Part shown: piece by piece, positions 26,456 through 34,734 of the stretch
How the letters are laid out: every line of letters starts with the position of its first letter
How positions within the stretch are numbered: position 1 is the first letter of the stretch
Assembly (NCBI RefSeq): GCF_015207655.1
Contig: NZ_JADEWN010000032.1
Location: 1-58,720, forward strand
Source of the DNA: Gloeocapsopsis crepidinum LEGE 06123
GTDB lineage: Bacteria; Cyanobacteriota; Cyanobacteriia; Cyanobacteriales; Chroococcidiopsidaceae
Direction of reading: 5' to 3'
Length of the DNA stretch: 58,720 bases
Program-made: the position numbers and the translations under genes
Notes under the pieces: generated by a model
Databases searched by the model: none
What the model saw: only the letters and a program-made list of their open reading frames with translations
What the model was told of the DNA's origin: nothing

Positions 26456-27268
26456 TTAAAGGCCCAATCCGCCGAAGTTATAACCAACTCCAATGAAGAG
26501 TCCAAGATCGGTGTTATCAACAAACGCCACATTAAGCGCCGCTGTTGCTGTGAGTTGAGAGGTAATAGGAACGTCTACGCCACCTGTTAACACAGCTCCA
26601 AAAGTGCTATCTTCACCTGTGGAAATTGCTACACCTCCGCCTACGTAAGGAGCGATCGGCAAGGGATCTGTGAAAGCACCTACAGGCTGAAATGAGAAGT
26701 CGTAAGTAACAGGAACTAAAATAACTGCATTGTCCCCTAGCACAACAGAAGGACGTGTTGATAGAGTGTTTGTTAAACCAATTTTGCTAATGATTGCAAA
26801 ATTACCACCGCCTAGGGCAGTGCTGCCATTATCACTCAAACCAATGTTACCAGCAACACCTATATAGCTAGAGCCACCAATTGTTGGTTGACCAGGATCA
26901 ATAAGGATTTGAGCAACCTTGGAATTTTCTAAAGACGTGCTTTCTGTTGTCTGAGATGCAACTGGTGACTCTGTTAGAGGAGCAGATGAAGTCGCAGTTG
27001 TTCCAGGAGCAGGTACATTTCCTGGTGTTAGGGTAGCCAGCGTTCGTGTTTGTTGACTTTGAATTCTCTCTACTAAACCATTGCTAGATTTAGACTGGTC
27101 TACAGATGCTTCATGTGCAACAGGTTCAACAGCAGTAGTGTTCGCATCAACCGTCTCGGCATTGCAGACAGCGAAACCACTTCCAACTACAGCCATACCT
27201 GCTAGCAAAGGTACTAAAGAAATTGCTCTCAATTGGGAAGGATCGCGCTGAGCATGAGTTGTTTTCAT
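26456..27268 (-). CDS. Putative outer-membrane beta-barrel protein (270 aa)
   Basis: A signal peptide is visible (SLVPLLAGMAVVGSGFAV then CNAE), followed by a Ser/Thr/Pro-rich low-complexity region to about residue 115. The C-terminal half has alternating hydrophobic residues and many Gly: SYIGVAGNIGLSDNG, VILVPVTYDFSFQPVG, PYVGGGVAISTGE, VDVPITSQLTATAALNV and a last strand FIGVGYNFGGLGL. That looks like a small 8-strand barrel. The ATG at 27268 has a better context than the one 6 bp upstream, with GAGGAGT-like bases before it. Exact function unknown. Confidence 0.7.
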   Translation of the reverse strand: MKTTHAQRDPSQLRAISLVPLLAGMAVVGSGFAVCNAETVDANTTAVEPVAHEASVDQSKSSNGLVERIQSQQTRTLATLTPGNVPAPGTTATSSAPLTESPVASQTTESTSLENSKVAQILIDPGQPTIGGSSYIGVAGNIGLSDNGSTALGGGNFAIISKIGLTNTLSTRPSVVLGDNAVILVPVTYDFSFQPVGAFTDPLPIAPYVGGGVAISTGEDSTFGAVLTGGVDVPITSQLTATAALNVAFVDNTDLGLFIGVGYNFGGLGL

Positions 27269-27274
27269 AGTCAC

Positions 27275-27620
27275 TCCTCAACCACCTTTGGATATATTTA
27301 ATGAGAAACTTTGTACGTTTTTGGCTGACTTTTGCCAATATCTAACATTTAGCAGAGGAAACAGCAATTAGGATCTCCTAACTTGACAGATTTTTAAAAC
27401 TGTGCACAGTAAGAGAAATCAAGAGCTTTATTTGCTAAAATTGTATGTTTGAGCAATAACACACACATAGTTTTTGTCTAAAAATAGACGAATTACAGAA
27501 TTTAACGTTGATGTCTTATGTATGTCTAGCAGGTTGCAATTTATATGTGTTCAATTTATGGGCATCACAATACTTAAAAATGAACTAATAACAAAAACGT
27601 GCTAAATCTTAACCAATTGG
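27275..27620. other. Intergenic region without a recognised feature
   Basis: 346 bp, A/T-rich, between divergent genes for the barrel protein and the SGNH hydrolase. It presumably holds both promoters. I see no clear palindrome, repeat or RNA gene. Confidence 0.5.
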
Positions 27621-28265
27621 ATGAAGACTATTTTGTGTTTTGGCGACTCGAATACTTGGGGATGGAACCCTATTACACAGCAACGTTTTCCTCGTAATAT
27701 CAGATGGACTGGGGTTTTGCAATGTCACTTAGGTAACGAATATCACGTGATTGAAGAAGGATTATGCGGACGAACCACTCTCCGCAAAGATATGTTTGAG
27801 CGTTATACCAGTGGTAAAGAGTATTTGATTCCTTGCTTAAGTTCGCACAAGCCAATTGCTCTAGTCATTATTATGCTAGGTACTAACGATTTGAAACATC
27901 GTTTTGCAGCTTCTGCATTGAATATTGCTAAAAGTGCTGGAGTTTTAGTGAAAATTGTTCAACGCAGTAAAACAGGAACTCATGGTACTGCCCCAACAGT
28001 GTTATTAATAGCACCACCACCAATAAAGGAACTAGGAGATTATGGTAGAATGTTCAGAGGAGCTGAAACTAAGTCAAAAGAGTTTGGTAGACTTTACGAA
28101 GCAGTTGCTCAAAGCTCCAAATGTGCTTTTTTAGATGCAGCAAAATATATCACTTCAAGTAATATAGATGGAATTCATTTTGATGCAAATGAACATCTAA
28201 AACTAGGTGAAGTAGTAACTGGTGTAGTCAGAGAGATTTTTCAGAATGAACCGATATCGAGTTAA
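27621..28265 (+). CDS. SGNH/GDSL-family hydrolase (arylesterase-like)
   Basis: 214-aa esterase or lipase of the SGNH superfamily. Block I ILCFGDSNTWGWNP holds the nucleophile Ser. Block III IIMLGTNDLKHRF holds the Asn of the oxyanion hole (GTND). Block V DGIHFDANEH holds the catalytic Asp and His. The spacing RFPRNIRWTGVL and EEGLCGRTT matches the arylesterase subgroup, where the GRTT motif follows block II. No signal peptide, so probably cytoplasmic. It is a monocistronic gene between divergent or convergent neighbours. Confidence 0.9.
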   Translation: MKTILCFGDSNTWGWNPITQQRFPRNIRWTGVLQCHLGNEYHVIEEGLCGRTTLRKDMFERYTSGKEYLIPCLSSHKPIALVIIMLGTNDLKHRFAASALNIAKSAGVLVKIVQRSKTGTHGTAPTVLLIAPPPIKELGDYGRMFRGAETKSKEFGRLYEAVAQSSKCAFLDAAKYITSSNIDGIHFDANEHLKLGEVVTGVVREIFQNEPISS

Positions 28266-28469
28266 TTTAAAGACCTCGTTCTTGATTAATTACAGTAATA
28301 AAAGTAATAGAAGTTTGCTATATGTAGTAAATATATCTCAATTAATGAACAGACAAGATACATACCACATATTTACAATCTAATACAGTCAATCTACTCT
28401 ACTTGATAGAATTAAAATTATTTTAATTAGTAACTAATAAAATGAATTTGTTATAGCTATTAAGTTAAT

Positions 28470-29024
28470 TTATTTATTTACGTGCTTTTGATTAGTTTTT
28501 TTTAGGGGAAGACTTTTAGCACCAAAAGATAATTGCTCTTGACGTATTTTTTGTCTCAGCTGTTGGTTGATTGTGTGACGACGTAAATAGCGGATTAGAG
28601 GTATGGAAACAAAATAACAAGCGATCGCACAGAGTAACCCAACAACAAAGCAGCCAGTAAATAGTGCAACTATAAACTCAGTACCTACCTCTACAAATGT
28701 CTGCCAATCTGCTATTGCTTCAGTAGTAAATGTTAAATCAAAATTGAGCAGCCAACGTCCAGTCTGAAAATTAAACAGCAAAATTGGCACATAAGTCAGC
28801 GGGTTACTGATCCAGGTACCTGCTGCTGCCATTAGCTTGTTACCCTTTAGTAAAGTTGCTAATGCTACTCCCACGATGGTTTGCAGCCCAAATAAGGGAA
28901 ATAATCCAGCAAATACGCCAGCAGCTAAACCTCGTGCAATGTATCGCGGAGTTCCTCTGACATGTAGTATGCGCCAAGAAAAACTGCGAACTTGTCGTAT
29001 CCAGTGCCATCTAGACTTCTTCAC
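28470..29024 (-). CDS. DUF2062 membrane protein
   Basis: 184-aa protein with the DUF2062 pattern: after a basic N-terminus, GTPRYIARGLAAGVFAGLFP, then FGLQTIVGVALATLLKGNK and GTWISNPLTYVPILLFNFQ. Hydrophobic segments are at about 33-55, 70-90 and 118-142 (VGTEFIVALFTGCFVVGLLCA). It ends in a basic tail. The role of this family is unclear. It often accompanies envelope or glycosyltransferase genes. Confidence 0.85.
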   Translation of the reverse strand: MKKSRWHWIRQVRSFSWRILHVRGTPRYIARGLAAGVFAGLFPLFGLQTIVGVALATLLKGNKLMAAAGTWISNPLTYVPILLFNFQTGRWLLNFDLTFTTEAIADWQTFVEVGTEFIVALFTGCFVVGLLCAIACYFVSIPLIRYLRRHTINQQLRQKIRQEQLSFGAKSLPLKKTNQKHVNK

Positions 29025-29226
29025 TATTGCTTTGACTTCATCAAGTAGATGTAGCTCTATTTTTGGTATCTATTTACTGATTTCAGTTTTTGCGGAAAAA
29101 AATATAGAGTTTGAAATAGCGATCGCATCACCTACAAATAAGCTTAAGCTAAAAAAGCCATAACTTGCTCGTCAGAAAATACTGATATATAGCGAAGAAA
29201 TTGTATTGCATTTAACATATTAAGTT

Positions 29227-29652
29227 ATGAATCAAGACAAGCTTTTACCCTTTGAGACTTCTTTGTCGTTGGCTGTTAGAACTTACGATATAGATTTTGC
29301 AGGGATTGTTAGTAATATTGTATTTATTCGGTGGTTAGAAGATTTACGCTGCGAAATTTTGGTTAATCACTTATCTATTGCAGATCAATTACAAAATAGT
29401 ATAGCTCCACTACTAATCCAAACTAAAATTGATTATAAAAAATCGATTACTATGACAGATAAGCCTATGGGTAAAATGTGGATTAGTAAGCTAAAAGCAT
29501 TCAAGTGGTTTGTTAATGCTGAAATAGCTGTAGATGGTATTGTTATGGCTACAGCTGAACAAACAGGTTGTTTTATTGACCTAACGACAAGACGTCCGGT
29601 TCCCGTACCTCCAGAACTCCAGCAAAAATATTTAGAGTACAATCAAATTTAA
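29227..29652 (+). CDS. Acyl-CoA thioesterase, hotdog fold (4HBT/YbgC-like)
   Basis: 141-aa hotdog enzyme. The 4HBT signature appears as VRTYDIDFAGIVSNIVFIRW, with Asp at about 24 as the expected catalytic residue, followed by the long helix (LEDLRCEILVNH) and strands to VMATAEQTGCFIDLTTRRPV. It would hydrolyse acyl-thioesters in the cytoplasm. Substrate unknown. It is the last host gene before the tRNA-Phe insertion stack. Confidence 0.88.
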   Translation: MNQDKLLPFETSLSLAVRTYDIDFAGIVSNIVFIRWLEDLRCEILVNHLSIADQLQNSIAPLLIQTKIDYKKSITMTDKPMGKMWISKLKAFKWFVNAEIAVDGIVMATAEQTGCFIDLTTRRPVPVPPELQQKYLEYNQI

Positions 29653-29710
29653 ATCACCTTAAGATTGAAGACTCAACACTACTAGCAATCTATATGTGTT
29701 GGTTACTCAA

Positions 29711-29851
29711 TTTTGTTGTTTAAACCAGGCTTCTTAGCAGGTAAATAGCACGTAAAGACAGCCGTATACCTCGCGCTTTGATCGCAGCAACGCCGACATT
29801 AGCAGCTTTGAGTTTGCCGTTAGCTTGATTGAGTTGTCGGTCAAAATTCAT
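29711..29851 (-). pseudogene. 5' fragment of an E2-type integrase gene
   Basis: Aligns over its whole length with the first 45 or so codons of the E2 integrase (48305-48440), including the sequence around the start (TCAAAATTCAT...GGACTAAA). It is truncated at 29711 where host-like sequence begins. It proves an earlier related insertion at this locus. It lacks every catalytic residue. Confidence 0.85.
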
Positions 29852-29891
29852 TTGGACTAAATTTGGCTTAAATCATTGTGCATATACGAGA

Positions 29892-30353
29892 CTAATAGGG
29901 TAGCTCCTCATCGCCAGGGAGAAATCTAAAGTCAAGAATTTGATCTGCTGAGTAAGAACACTCAGTGGGAAACACATCAGCTGGCAGTCCAGTTTCTAGC
30001 GTCGCTATTTCAGTAGCATCGGTGTAAGCTTCTGGTACTAATTCTGCTACACGCGGTTTCAGGCTTGGTTGTTGTTTGAATAGCCGTGCAATGCGTTTTC
30101 TACCATTTAAAATTGAACCTTGCCAACTCCGACTACGCGCTTCGGGTTGATACTCCCACTTAAGTAAATGCGTGAGAATTACAACTAAATAACTCTCTAA
30201 TGCGTGTTCATTACTGCGGTTCAATCCCTCTAATTCCTCAATCAAATTATCAATGTCTAGATCGTCCCATTGATGACTTTTGAGACTATCAATTTGGCTT
30301 GCTAACCATAGCCCGTAATCTGTATCGTAAAGATTGCTTGTATTTGCACTCAT
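29892..30353 (-). CDS. DUF29 family protein, remnant copy outside E2
   Basis: 153 aa from the ATG at 30351-30353 (MSANTSNLYDTDYGLW). DUF29 pattern: LWLASQIDSLKSHQWDDLDI, DNLIEELEGLNRSNEHALES, LVVILTHLLKWEYQPEARS, SWQGSILNGRKRIARLF. It closely matches the gene inside E2 (30731-31192) in all but the C-terminal 50 residues. The gene itself is intact. Its upstream partner is truncated (30350-30516). DUF29 is frequent in cyanobacteria and has no assigned function. Confidence 0.85.
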   Translation of the reverse strand: MSANTSNLYDTDYGLWLASQIDSLKSHQWDDLDIDNLIEELEGLNRSNEHALESYLVVILTHLLKWEYQPEARSRSWQGSILNGRKRIARLFKQQPSLKPRVAELVPEAYTDATEIATLETGLPADVFPTECSYSADQILDFRFLPGDEELPY

Positions 30354-30516
30354 AGTTCTTGATCCTCTCCTAGTAATTCCCACGGTGCATTTTCAATCAA
30401 TGCCTTGAATTGCAATAGATAATCCCACGACCGACTATACTTAAATTCTCCCTTTTGTGCGGGGTTATTGCCGTAATTTTGGCGCTTATCTTCGATGAAT
30501 TGATTGATAGCTTTAA
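30350..30516 (-). pseudogene. C-terminal remnant of the 124-aa partner gene
   Basis: Matches the last 55 or so codons of the intact gene at 31189-31563 (KAINQFIEDKRQNYGNNPAQ-like, then KGEFKYSRSWDYLLQFKALI). The homology stops at AGCTTTAAG, where the sequence switches to the element-end sequence found at 48548. This marks an internal deletion that joined the gene to the right end of the older element. Confidence 0.8.
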
Positions 30517-30597
30517 GCTGCCCTTAATTTTTATTCAATTGGATAAATATCCTGCTAGGAGATGAGCAGTGAACGTAGAAGTGCCCATCTATATGAA
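30505..30597. repeat. Second copy of the E2 right-end flank
   Basis: Matches 48545-48636, the sequence between the E2 integrase and tRNA-Phe: CTTAATTTTTATTCAATT, then GATAAAT and ATGCCAGGA at the same spacing. It shows that the segment left of the displaced tRNA half also came from an element, not from the host. Confidence 0.78.
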
Positions 30598-30645
30598 TGC
30601 CAGGACCCGGACTTGAACCGGGGACACGAGGATTTTCAGTCCTCT
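30598..30645 (-). repeat. Displaced 3' half of tRNA-Phe (E2 left att)
   Basis: 48 bp aligned without gaps to 48637-48684 of tRNA-Phe. The last 23 bp (30623-30645) are identical and are the crossover core. The rest differs at four positions that swap two T-stem base pairs (GG/CC to CC/GG) and so keep pairing. It has no 5' half, so it is not a functional tRNA. Confidence 0.9.
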
Positions 30646-30655
30646 TGTCTTATAC

Positions 30656-30691
30656 GGAAAAATAAGGGTTTCGGCTTGCGCTAAAACCCTT
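30656..30691 (-). terminator. Terminator-like hairpin at the E2 left end
   Basis: On the minus strand AAGGGTTT (30691-30684) pairs with AAACCCTT (30671-30664), followed by ATTTTT. It would end the leftward DUF29 operon next to the att site. Confidence 0.6.
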
Positions 30692-30730
30692 TGGACTAAA
30701 CTTGGACTAAAACCTCATGTATATATAAGG

Positions 30731-31192
30731 TTAGTCGGGTAGCTCCTCATCACCAGGGAGAAAATCAAGGTCAAGAATTTGACTGATCGAATAAGGACAC
30801 TCTGGAGGGAAAGTGTCAGATGGCATTCTGGTTTCGCGGCAAGCTATTTCAACACCATCAGCATAAGCATCTGGCAAGATTTCTGGTATGTACGTTTTGA
30901 GGCTTGGTTGTTCTTTCAATAGTCGAGCAATGCGTTTTCTACCATTAAAGATTGAACCATTCCAACTTCCAGTACGTGCAGATGGTTGATACTCCCACTT
31001 GAGTAAATGCGTGAGAATTACGACTAAATAACTCTCTAATTCACGCTTATTGCTGCGGTTCAATCCTTCTAATTCCTCAATTAAATTATCAATGTCTAGA
31101 TCGTCCCATTGATGGCTTTTGAGACTATCAATTTGACTGGCTAACCATAGCCCATAATCTGTATCGTAAAGCTTACTTGTATTTGCACTCAT
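30731..31192 (-). CDS. DUF29 family protein of E2
   Basis: 153 aa. I start it at the ATG at 31190-31192, which overlaps the upstream stop (ATGA). The frame extends 10 codons upstream but coupling favours this start. DUF29 motifs: TDYGLWLASQIDSLKSHQWD, IEELEGLNRSNKRELESYLV, HLLKWEYQPSARTGSWNGSI, GRKRIARLLKEQP. A near-identical copy lies outside the element at 29892-30353. Role unknown; it is cargo at the far end of E2 and absent from E1. Confidence 0.85.
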   Translation of the reverse strand: MSANTSKLYDTDYGLWLASQIDSLKSHQWDDLDIDNLIEELEGLNRSNKRELESYLVVILTHLLKWEYQPSARTGSWNGSIFNGRKRIARLLKEQPSLKTYIPEILPDAYADGVEIACRETRMPSDTFPPECPYSISQILDLDFLPGDEELPD

Positions 31193-31563
31193 AGTTTTTG
31201 TTTCTCTCCTAGTAACTCCCACGGTGCATTTTCAATTAGTGCCTTGAACTGCAATAGGTAATCCCACGAGCGACTATATTTAAATTCTCCCTTTTGTGCG
31301 GGATTGCTGCCGTATTCTTGCCGTTTATCTTCGATGAATTGCTCGATAGCTTTGAGAATGGTTTCTTGCGGTGTTTCTTTGTCTCTTGCCCAACGTTCGA
31401 TAATGTCAGTTCGAGAGGTATTATGAGCATCGGCAAGTTCGCCTAAACTTTGCCATGCAGTATCGGTAAGCCTAATAGATCTAAGGGTTTTAGGCGCATC
31501 ATAGGCTACTGAGAATTTACCGTTATCGTCTCGCACGGCATCACGAAATATGTTATTATTCAT
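31189..31563 (-). CDS. Hypothetical protein with RHH-like segment, E2 cargo (124 aa)
   Basis: The central part KTLRSIRLTDTAWQSLGELA followed by DAHNTSRTDIIERWARD resembles a ribbon-helix-helix or CopG-like DNA-binding unit. The C-terminal part (KAIEQFIEDKRQEYG; SRSWDYLLQFKALIENAPWE) is conserved in the remnant at 30350-30516. It is coupled to the DUF29 gene by a 4-bp overlap. The pair recurs twice at this locus, so it behaves as a unit; toxin-antitoxin or defence cargo is possible but not shown. Confidence 0.7.
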   Translation of the reverse strand: MNNNIFRDAVRDDNGKFSVAYDAPKTLRSIRLTDTAWQSLGELADAHNTSRTDIIERWARDKETPQETILKAIEQFIEDKRQEYGSNPAQKGEFKYSRSWDYLLQFKALIENAPWELLGEKQKL

Positions 31564-31637
31564 GTGGTTCTATGTGTGTTTAGTATACCACGTATATACA
31601 TGAGAGCGCTACTCATGTATATACGTGATATCAAGTA

Positions 31638-31850
31638 TTAGTTATTGCCTTTCGAGTTGATGCGTGGAAAGTCATGCCCGATAGCGCTAATAGCTTTGAC
31701 CATATCGAGCAGTGTTGCTATATCTTCAATGCTATAATCAGGACTAACTTCTGCTAATAAAGCAGCATCAGTGAGGTGATTTATTGCATCACAGAGATGG
31801 TCGTGAATCCTGCTATTAGCTAATTCACGCTTTACCTGTGTAAGATCCAT
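31638..31850 (-). CDS. Hypothetical small helical protein of E2 (70 aa)
   Basis: MDLTQVKRELANSRIHDHLC followed by DAINHLTDAALLAEVSPDYS and IEDIATLLDMVKAISAIG: a short all-helical protein. It is preceded on the minus strand by ACACAAAT without a strong ribosome binding site. It lies between the DUF29 pair and the divergent XRE regulator. Family not recognised. Confidence 0.6.
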   Translation of the reverse strand: MDLTQVKRELANSRIHDHLCDAINHLTDAALLAEVSPDYSIEDIATLLDMVKAISAIGHDFPRINSKGNN

Positions 31851-32072
31851 ATTTGTGTCCTATAGTGTGAAGTTTTTTGTAATACCAGATAGCTAAGCGA
31901 CACTACGACTTACAAGCTGTACATCTGGATGCGAAACTAATTACAAGGGCAGGTATTTGTAAAGGGAATTCCTAATACGAAATGCCTGTCCTTTTGTGTT
32001 GTCTATCTGCTCACACTTTAGTGTGATCTGAAACAAATGTCAACTATTGTGTGGATATAAAAGTATGGTATT

Positions 32073-32324
32073 ATGCAAGAAAGCGACCAAGAAGGTGATT
32101 TGACTTTGAAGTTACTTCGAGAGAGGACTGGACTTAGCCAGGAAAAGCTCGGTAGGCGACTGGATTTGAGCCTTCGGACAGTTGGAGATTGGGAGACTGG
32201 TAAGAAAATCCCGCGATTTGATAATGCCATCGCCCTAGCCCGTGAGCTAGGAGTATCTCTAAAAACGCTTGCCAAAGCGATGAAACTTGATGTAGAAGGA
32301 GTACCAGATGATGAATCAGACTGA
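32073..32324 (+). CDS. XRE/Cro-C1-type HTH regulator of E2
   Basis: 83-aa HTH_3 protein: LKLLRERTGLSQEKLGRRLD then LSLRTVGDWETGKKIPRFDN and AIALARELGVSLKTLAKAM. This is the standard five-helix Cro/C1 fold with recognition helix around SLRTVGDWE. It sits divergent from the 70-aa gene with a 222-bp region between, so a lysogeny-type repressor acting there is a reasonable inference. E1 lacks a counterpart. Confidence 0.9.
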   Translation: MQESDQEGDLTLKLLRERTGLSQEKLGRRLDLSLRTVGDWETGKKIPRFDNAIALARELGVSLKTLAKAMKLDVEGVPDDESD

Positions 32325-32418
32325 TTAATCAAAATGCGAGGATTTACCCTTGTATTTACCAGGTAAACCCTCGCATCTTTGATGAGTCCATCTACCAGAT
32401 CAACTCATCAAAGACATA

Positions 32419-32757
32419 ATGGAGCTACTGCTAGTAGCCCTCTGCCTGTCAATTCTGGCATTAAGTGCAGTGGGCATATTAATTGCGGCTATAAGAGTCA
32501 TGCGCCCCTCGGTGCGACTAGTACAAACATATCAAAGACCGCGATCGTCACGACAGCGATCCAACAAAAAGCAGCCAGTGCGATTGCACCACAAGAGCGC
32601 AGATCGCCAACTGCAAAGCAAACTATTCTCCATGACTATGGATCGAGCAACAGCATTGCGACTAATTGAAGGACTTCGAGAGCTTGAGCCTGGAAGACCT
32701 GAAAATTGGTACTGGGAAAAAGCAATCGACGACCTCATTCGAGATCGTCGTCGCTAG
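32419..32757 (+). CDS. Small single-pass membrane protein of E2 (112 aa)
   Basis: N-terminal membrane segment LLLVALCLSILALSAVGILI, then a basic stretch (RPRSSRQRSNKKQPVRLHHK) and a C-terminal helix pair (MDRATALRLIEGLRELEPG; WYWEKAIDDLIRDRRR). The overlapping frame 32379-32669 is a shadow without such structure. Unknown function; it lies between the XRE gene and the replication region. Confidence 0.6.
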   Translation: MELLLVALCLSILALSAVGILIAAIRVMRPSVRLVQTYQRPRSSRQRSNKKQPVRLHHKSADRQLQSKLFSMTMDRATALRLIEGLRELEPGRPENWYWEKAIDDLIRDRRR

Positions 32758-32786
32758 TTCCCGTAAGTTGTTGTATCCGTTGATCG

Positions 32787-32806
32787 GAGAATTTCAGTAA
32801 ATTCTC
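32787..32806. promoter_or_regulatory. Inverted repeat after the membrane-protein gene
   Basis: GAGAATTT-CAGT-AAATTCTC, an 8-bp perfect stem with a 4-nt loop. No T-run follows, so operator or RNA processing site rather than terminator. Confidence 0.4.
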
Positions 32807-32854
32807 GATAGTACAGATGTTGCAACTACGTTTAGATAAAGGAGGCAAGAAACC

Positions 32855-32905
32855 GAAAACCAGCACCAGCTTAGATTTGGACGATCGAGATGGGAGCTGG
32901 TTTTC
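32855..32905 (+). terminator. Long-loop hairpin upstream of the RepA-type gene
   Basis: GAAAACCAGC (32855-32864) pairs with GCTGGTTTTC (32896-32905), 10 bp, loop 31 nt, then TAATTT. It could end transcription of the upstream genes or act as a leader or attenuator for the replication gene at 33117. Confidence 0.5.
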
Positions 32906-32940
32906 TAATTTGCAAACAGTTTTAGCAATTAACTAAATAA

Positions 32941-33013
32941 CCGTCGTCGTGATTTAAATCACTGCACAACCGTCACGTTTACTGTCGTAAACCGTCGTAA
33001 ACCGCCTAAACCG
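32941..33013 (+). repeat. AACCGTC iteron-like cluster with a 14-bp palindrome upstream of repA
   Basis: AACCGTC or a one-base variant occurs about five times in 75 bp (ACCGTCGTCG, ACAACCGTCACG, AAACCGTCGTAAACCGCC, TAAACCGTCGC), with GTGATTTAAATCAC at 32949-32962. Direct repeats before a RepA-type gene usually bind the initiator. Confidence 0.6.
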
Positions 33014-33116
33014 TCGCACCTTCAATCTATCAAATAAGAAGGTGATTGAACACAGTAGAAAATAGCGCAGCTACTGGACTTCGACGGAGTGAAGTAGCTG
33101 CGCCTGAGAATTAAAT

Positions 33117-34691
33117 ATGCTCGAAGACTGGAAACCGTCAAGCTTTCCTGACAATGACTTCTTAGCAAAATGTCAGCGAGGAGACGCAAGGTTAATCGAT
33201 ATCGAGTCTTACTTTGAAATTCTAAAAGATTTTATCCTGCGCTTTCCAATTAACGATCCGCGCCGATGTCAAGCAGAAGAGCATTACTTTCAAATAGAAA
33301 AGATTCTAGAGCGGATGAACCCGCCACAATACACGCAAATTGACCCTAATACTGCATTCGCTTCACCCGCATCATCATCACCCGTTAAGCGTCCCCGCCA
33401 ACCGAGAGAGAAAACATTAGGGGAACTTGAATCAGAAATCATTGCAGCCGCCACTAGCTCAAATCCTAAGCTTGCCCTAACACAAGTAGCCGCGCTTAAC
33501 GGCTTTCAATACAGCCTAGTTGAACACTTCGCGACATCGCTAATCGAGCAACAGGGATTAGGAGGCGACTACGACTTACAAAAGCAAGCCTACACCGATT
33601 GCATTCGAGCGATCCGCGAACTCGAACTCAAAGAAGATCCAGGAGAGAAAGACTGGAAGCTATTCGATCTAGCACGCAAGTACGGGCGCTCGAAAAGCGA
33701 GATGCTCGACAACTATTACAAATCGCTCCTCGTACAGCATCTCGAAGATCCGATCAGCCTGCAAGAATTCCTTGAGAAGAACCCCGACGGGCAAAAATGG
33801 CTGTTACGCGGTTGGATACCCGAAAGATCGATCACTCTGTTTCACGGTCACGGCGGTATCGGCAAGACGCTCTACACGCATCACTTAATCAAGCACATTG
33901 TCACGGGCGTTGATTGGGAAGAATACAAGGTTCGTGAGGGTAAAAATGGCGTTTTGTACGTTCAGACCGATACGCCACTGCCAACCGCTGTAGAAGCGCT
34001 CAAGAATGCTGATATCCCGATTGACGCGCCAATTCAACTTCAAGGCGATTGGCGAATTGAGTTCATGCATTACCTCTATCGCTGGATCGAGCAACAGCGA
34101 CCAGCGTTAGTAATCATCGACTCGCTCTCGTCAGCTTGCCGATTCTCAACTGTCAGCGAGAATCAAACCGAATATGCACGTCCAATCCTCCAGTTGCGTG
34201 ACATTGCCTCAGAGTTCGGCTGCTCGTTCATTATCATTCATCACTCGAACGGCGAAGGCGAAGCGCGTGGCTCAAAAGCGATCCGCGCTGCTGTGGACCA
34301 GGTATGGAAGATCGACCGCGCCACAAAAAACGAAGAGGATCCGAAACGCATTCTCACGATCCAGAAATCGCGGTCCAGGGCAACCAAGCGCTACGAGCTT
34401 GAGTTTGATGATGAAGAGTTTTCGTGGAATCTGCTAGAGCCTGAAGACGAAAACGGGGAACCAATTCAAAACCGCAGCGCTCGCTGGCTGATCGTTAATC
34501 ACCTGCACAAAAACAAGGGCGATAGATTCTGTATTCAAGACTTGGCGCAGACAGTAAAGATCTCAGAGGCAACCGTAAGAAAGGAATTATCAGGTTTAGC
34601 TCGTGAGGGAGCGATCGACAAAATACGCAATCCTAATTGGAATTCGCAGTTTGACCGCGTACCTAGATATTTGTATTTAATGTCATCGTAG
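33117..34691 (+). CDS. RepA-type replicative ATPase with winged-helix C-terminus (E2)
   Basis: 524 aa. The N-terminal third has no clear domain. RecA-like AAA_25 ATPase: Walker A TLFHGHGGIGKTLYTHHLI (about 243), Walker B PALVIIDSLSSACRF (about 331), sensor IIIHHSNGEGEARGSKAIRA. The C-terminal region is a winged helix (FCIQDLAQTVKISEATVRKE, LSGLAREGAIDKIRN). This is the organisation of plasmid RepA/RSF1010-like helicases in cyanobacteria. It replaces the SF3 primase of E1. Iteron-like arrays lie on both sides (32941-33013 and 34735-35100), which supports a replication role. Confidence 0.85.
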   Translation: MLEDWKPSSFPDNDFLAKCQRGDARLIDIESYFEILKDFILRFPINDPRRCQAEEHYFQIEKILERMNPPQYTQIDPNTAFASPASSSPVKRPRQPREKTLGELESEIIAAATSSNPKLALTQVAALNGFQYSLVEHFATSLIEQQGLGGDYDLQKQAYTDCIRAIRELELKEDPGEKDWKLFDLARKYGRSKSEMLDNYYKSLLVQHLEDPISLQEFLEKNPDGQKWLLRGWIPERSITLFHGHGGIGKTLYTHHLIKHIVTGVDWEEYKVREGKNGVLYVQTDTPLPTAVEALKNADIPIDAPIQLQGDWRIEFMHYLYRWIEQQRPALVIIDSLSSACRFSTVSENQTEYARPILQLRDIASEFGCSFIIIHHSNGEGEARGSKAIRAAVDQVWKIDRATKNEEDPKRILTIQKSRSRATKRYELEFDDEEFSWNLLEPEDENGEPIQNRSARWLIVNHLHKNKGDRFCIQDLAQTVKISEATVRKELSGLAREGAIDKIRNPNWNSQFDRVPRYLYLMSS

Positions 34692-34734
34692 TTTATGTAA
34701 CTCAGTACATTTTTGTGCCCTCACTGATGTGATA

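Noticed and set aside
30598-30645. Second tRNA-Phe gene
   Set aside because: Sequence upstream of the anticodon loop does not form a D-arm or acceptor 5' strand, so it is a displaced half.
32379-32669. 96-aa plus-strand reading frame overlapping the membrane protein gene
   Set aside because: Same region is better explained by the 112-aa frame with a clear membrane helix; this one is low complexity without structure.
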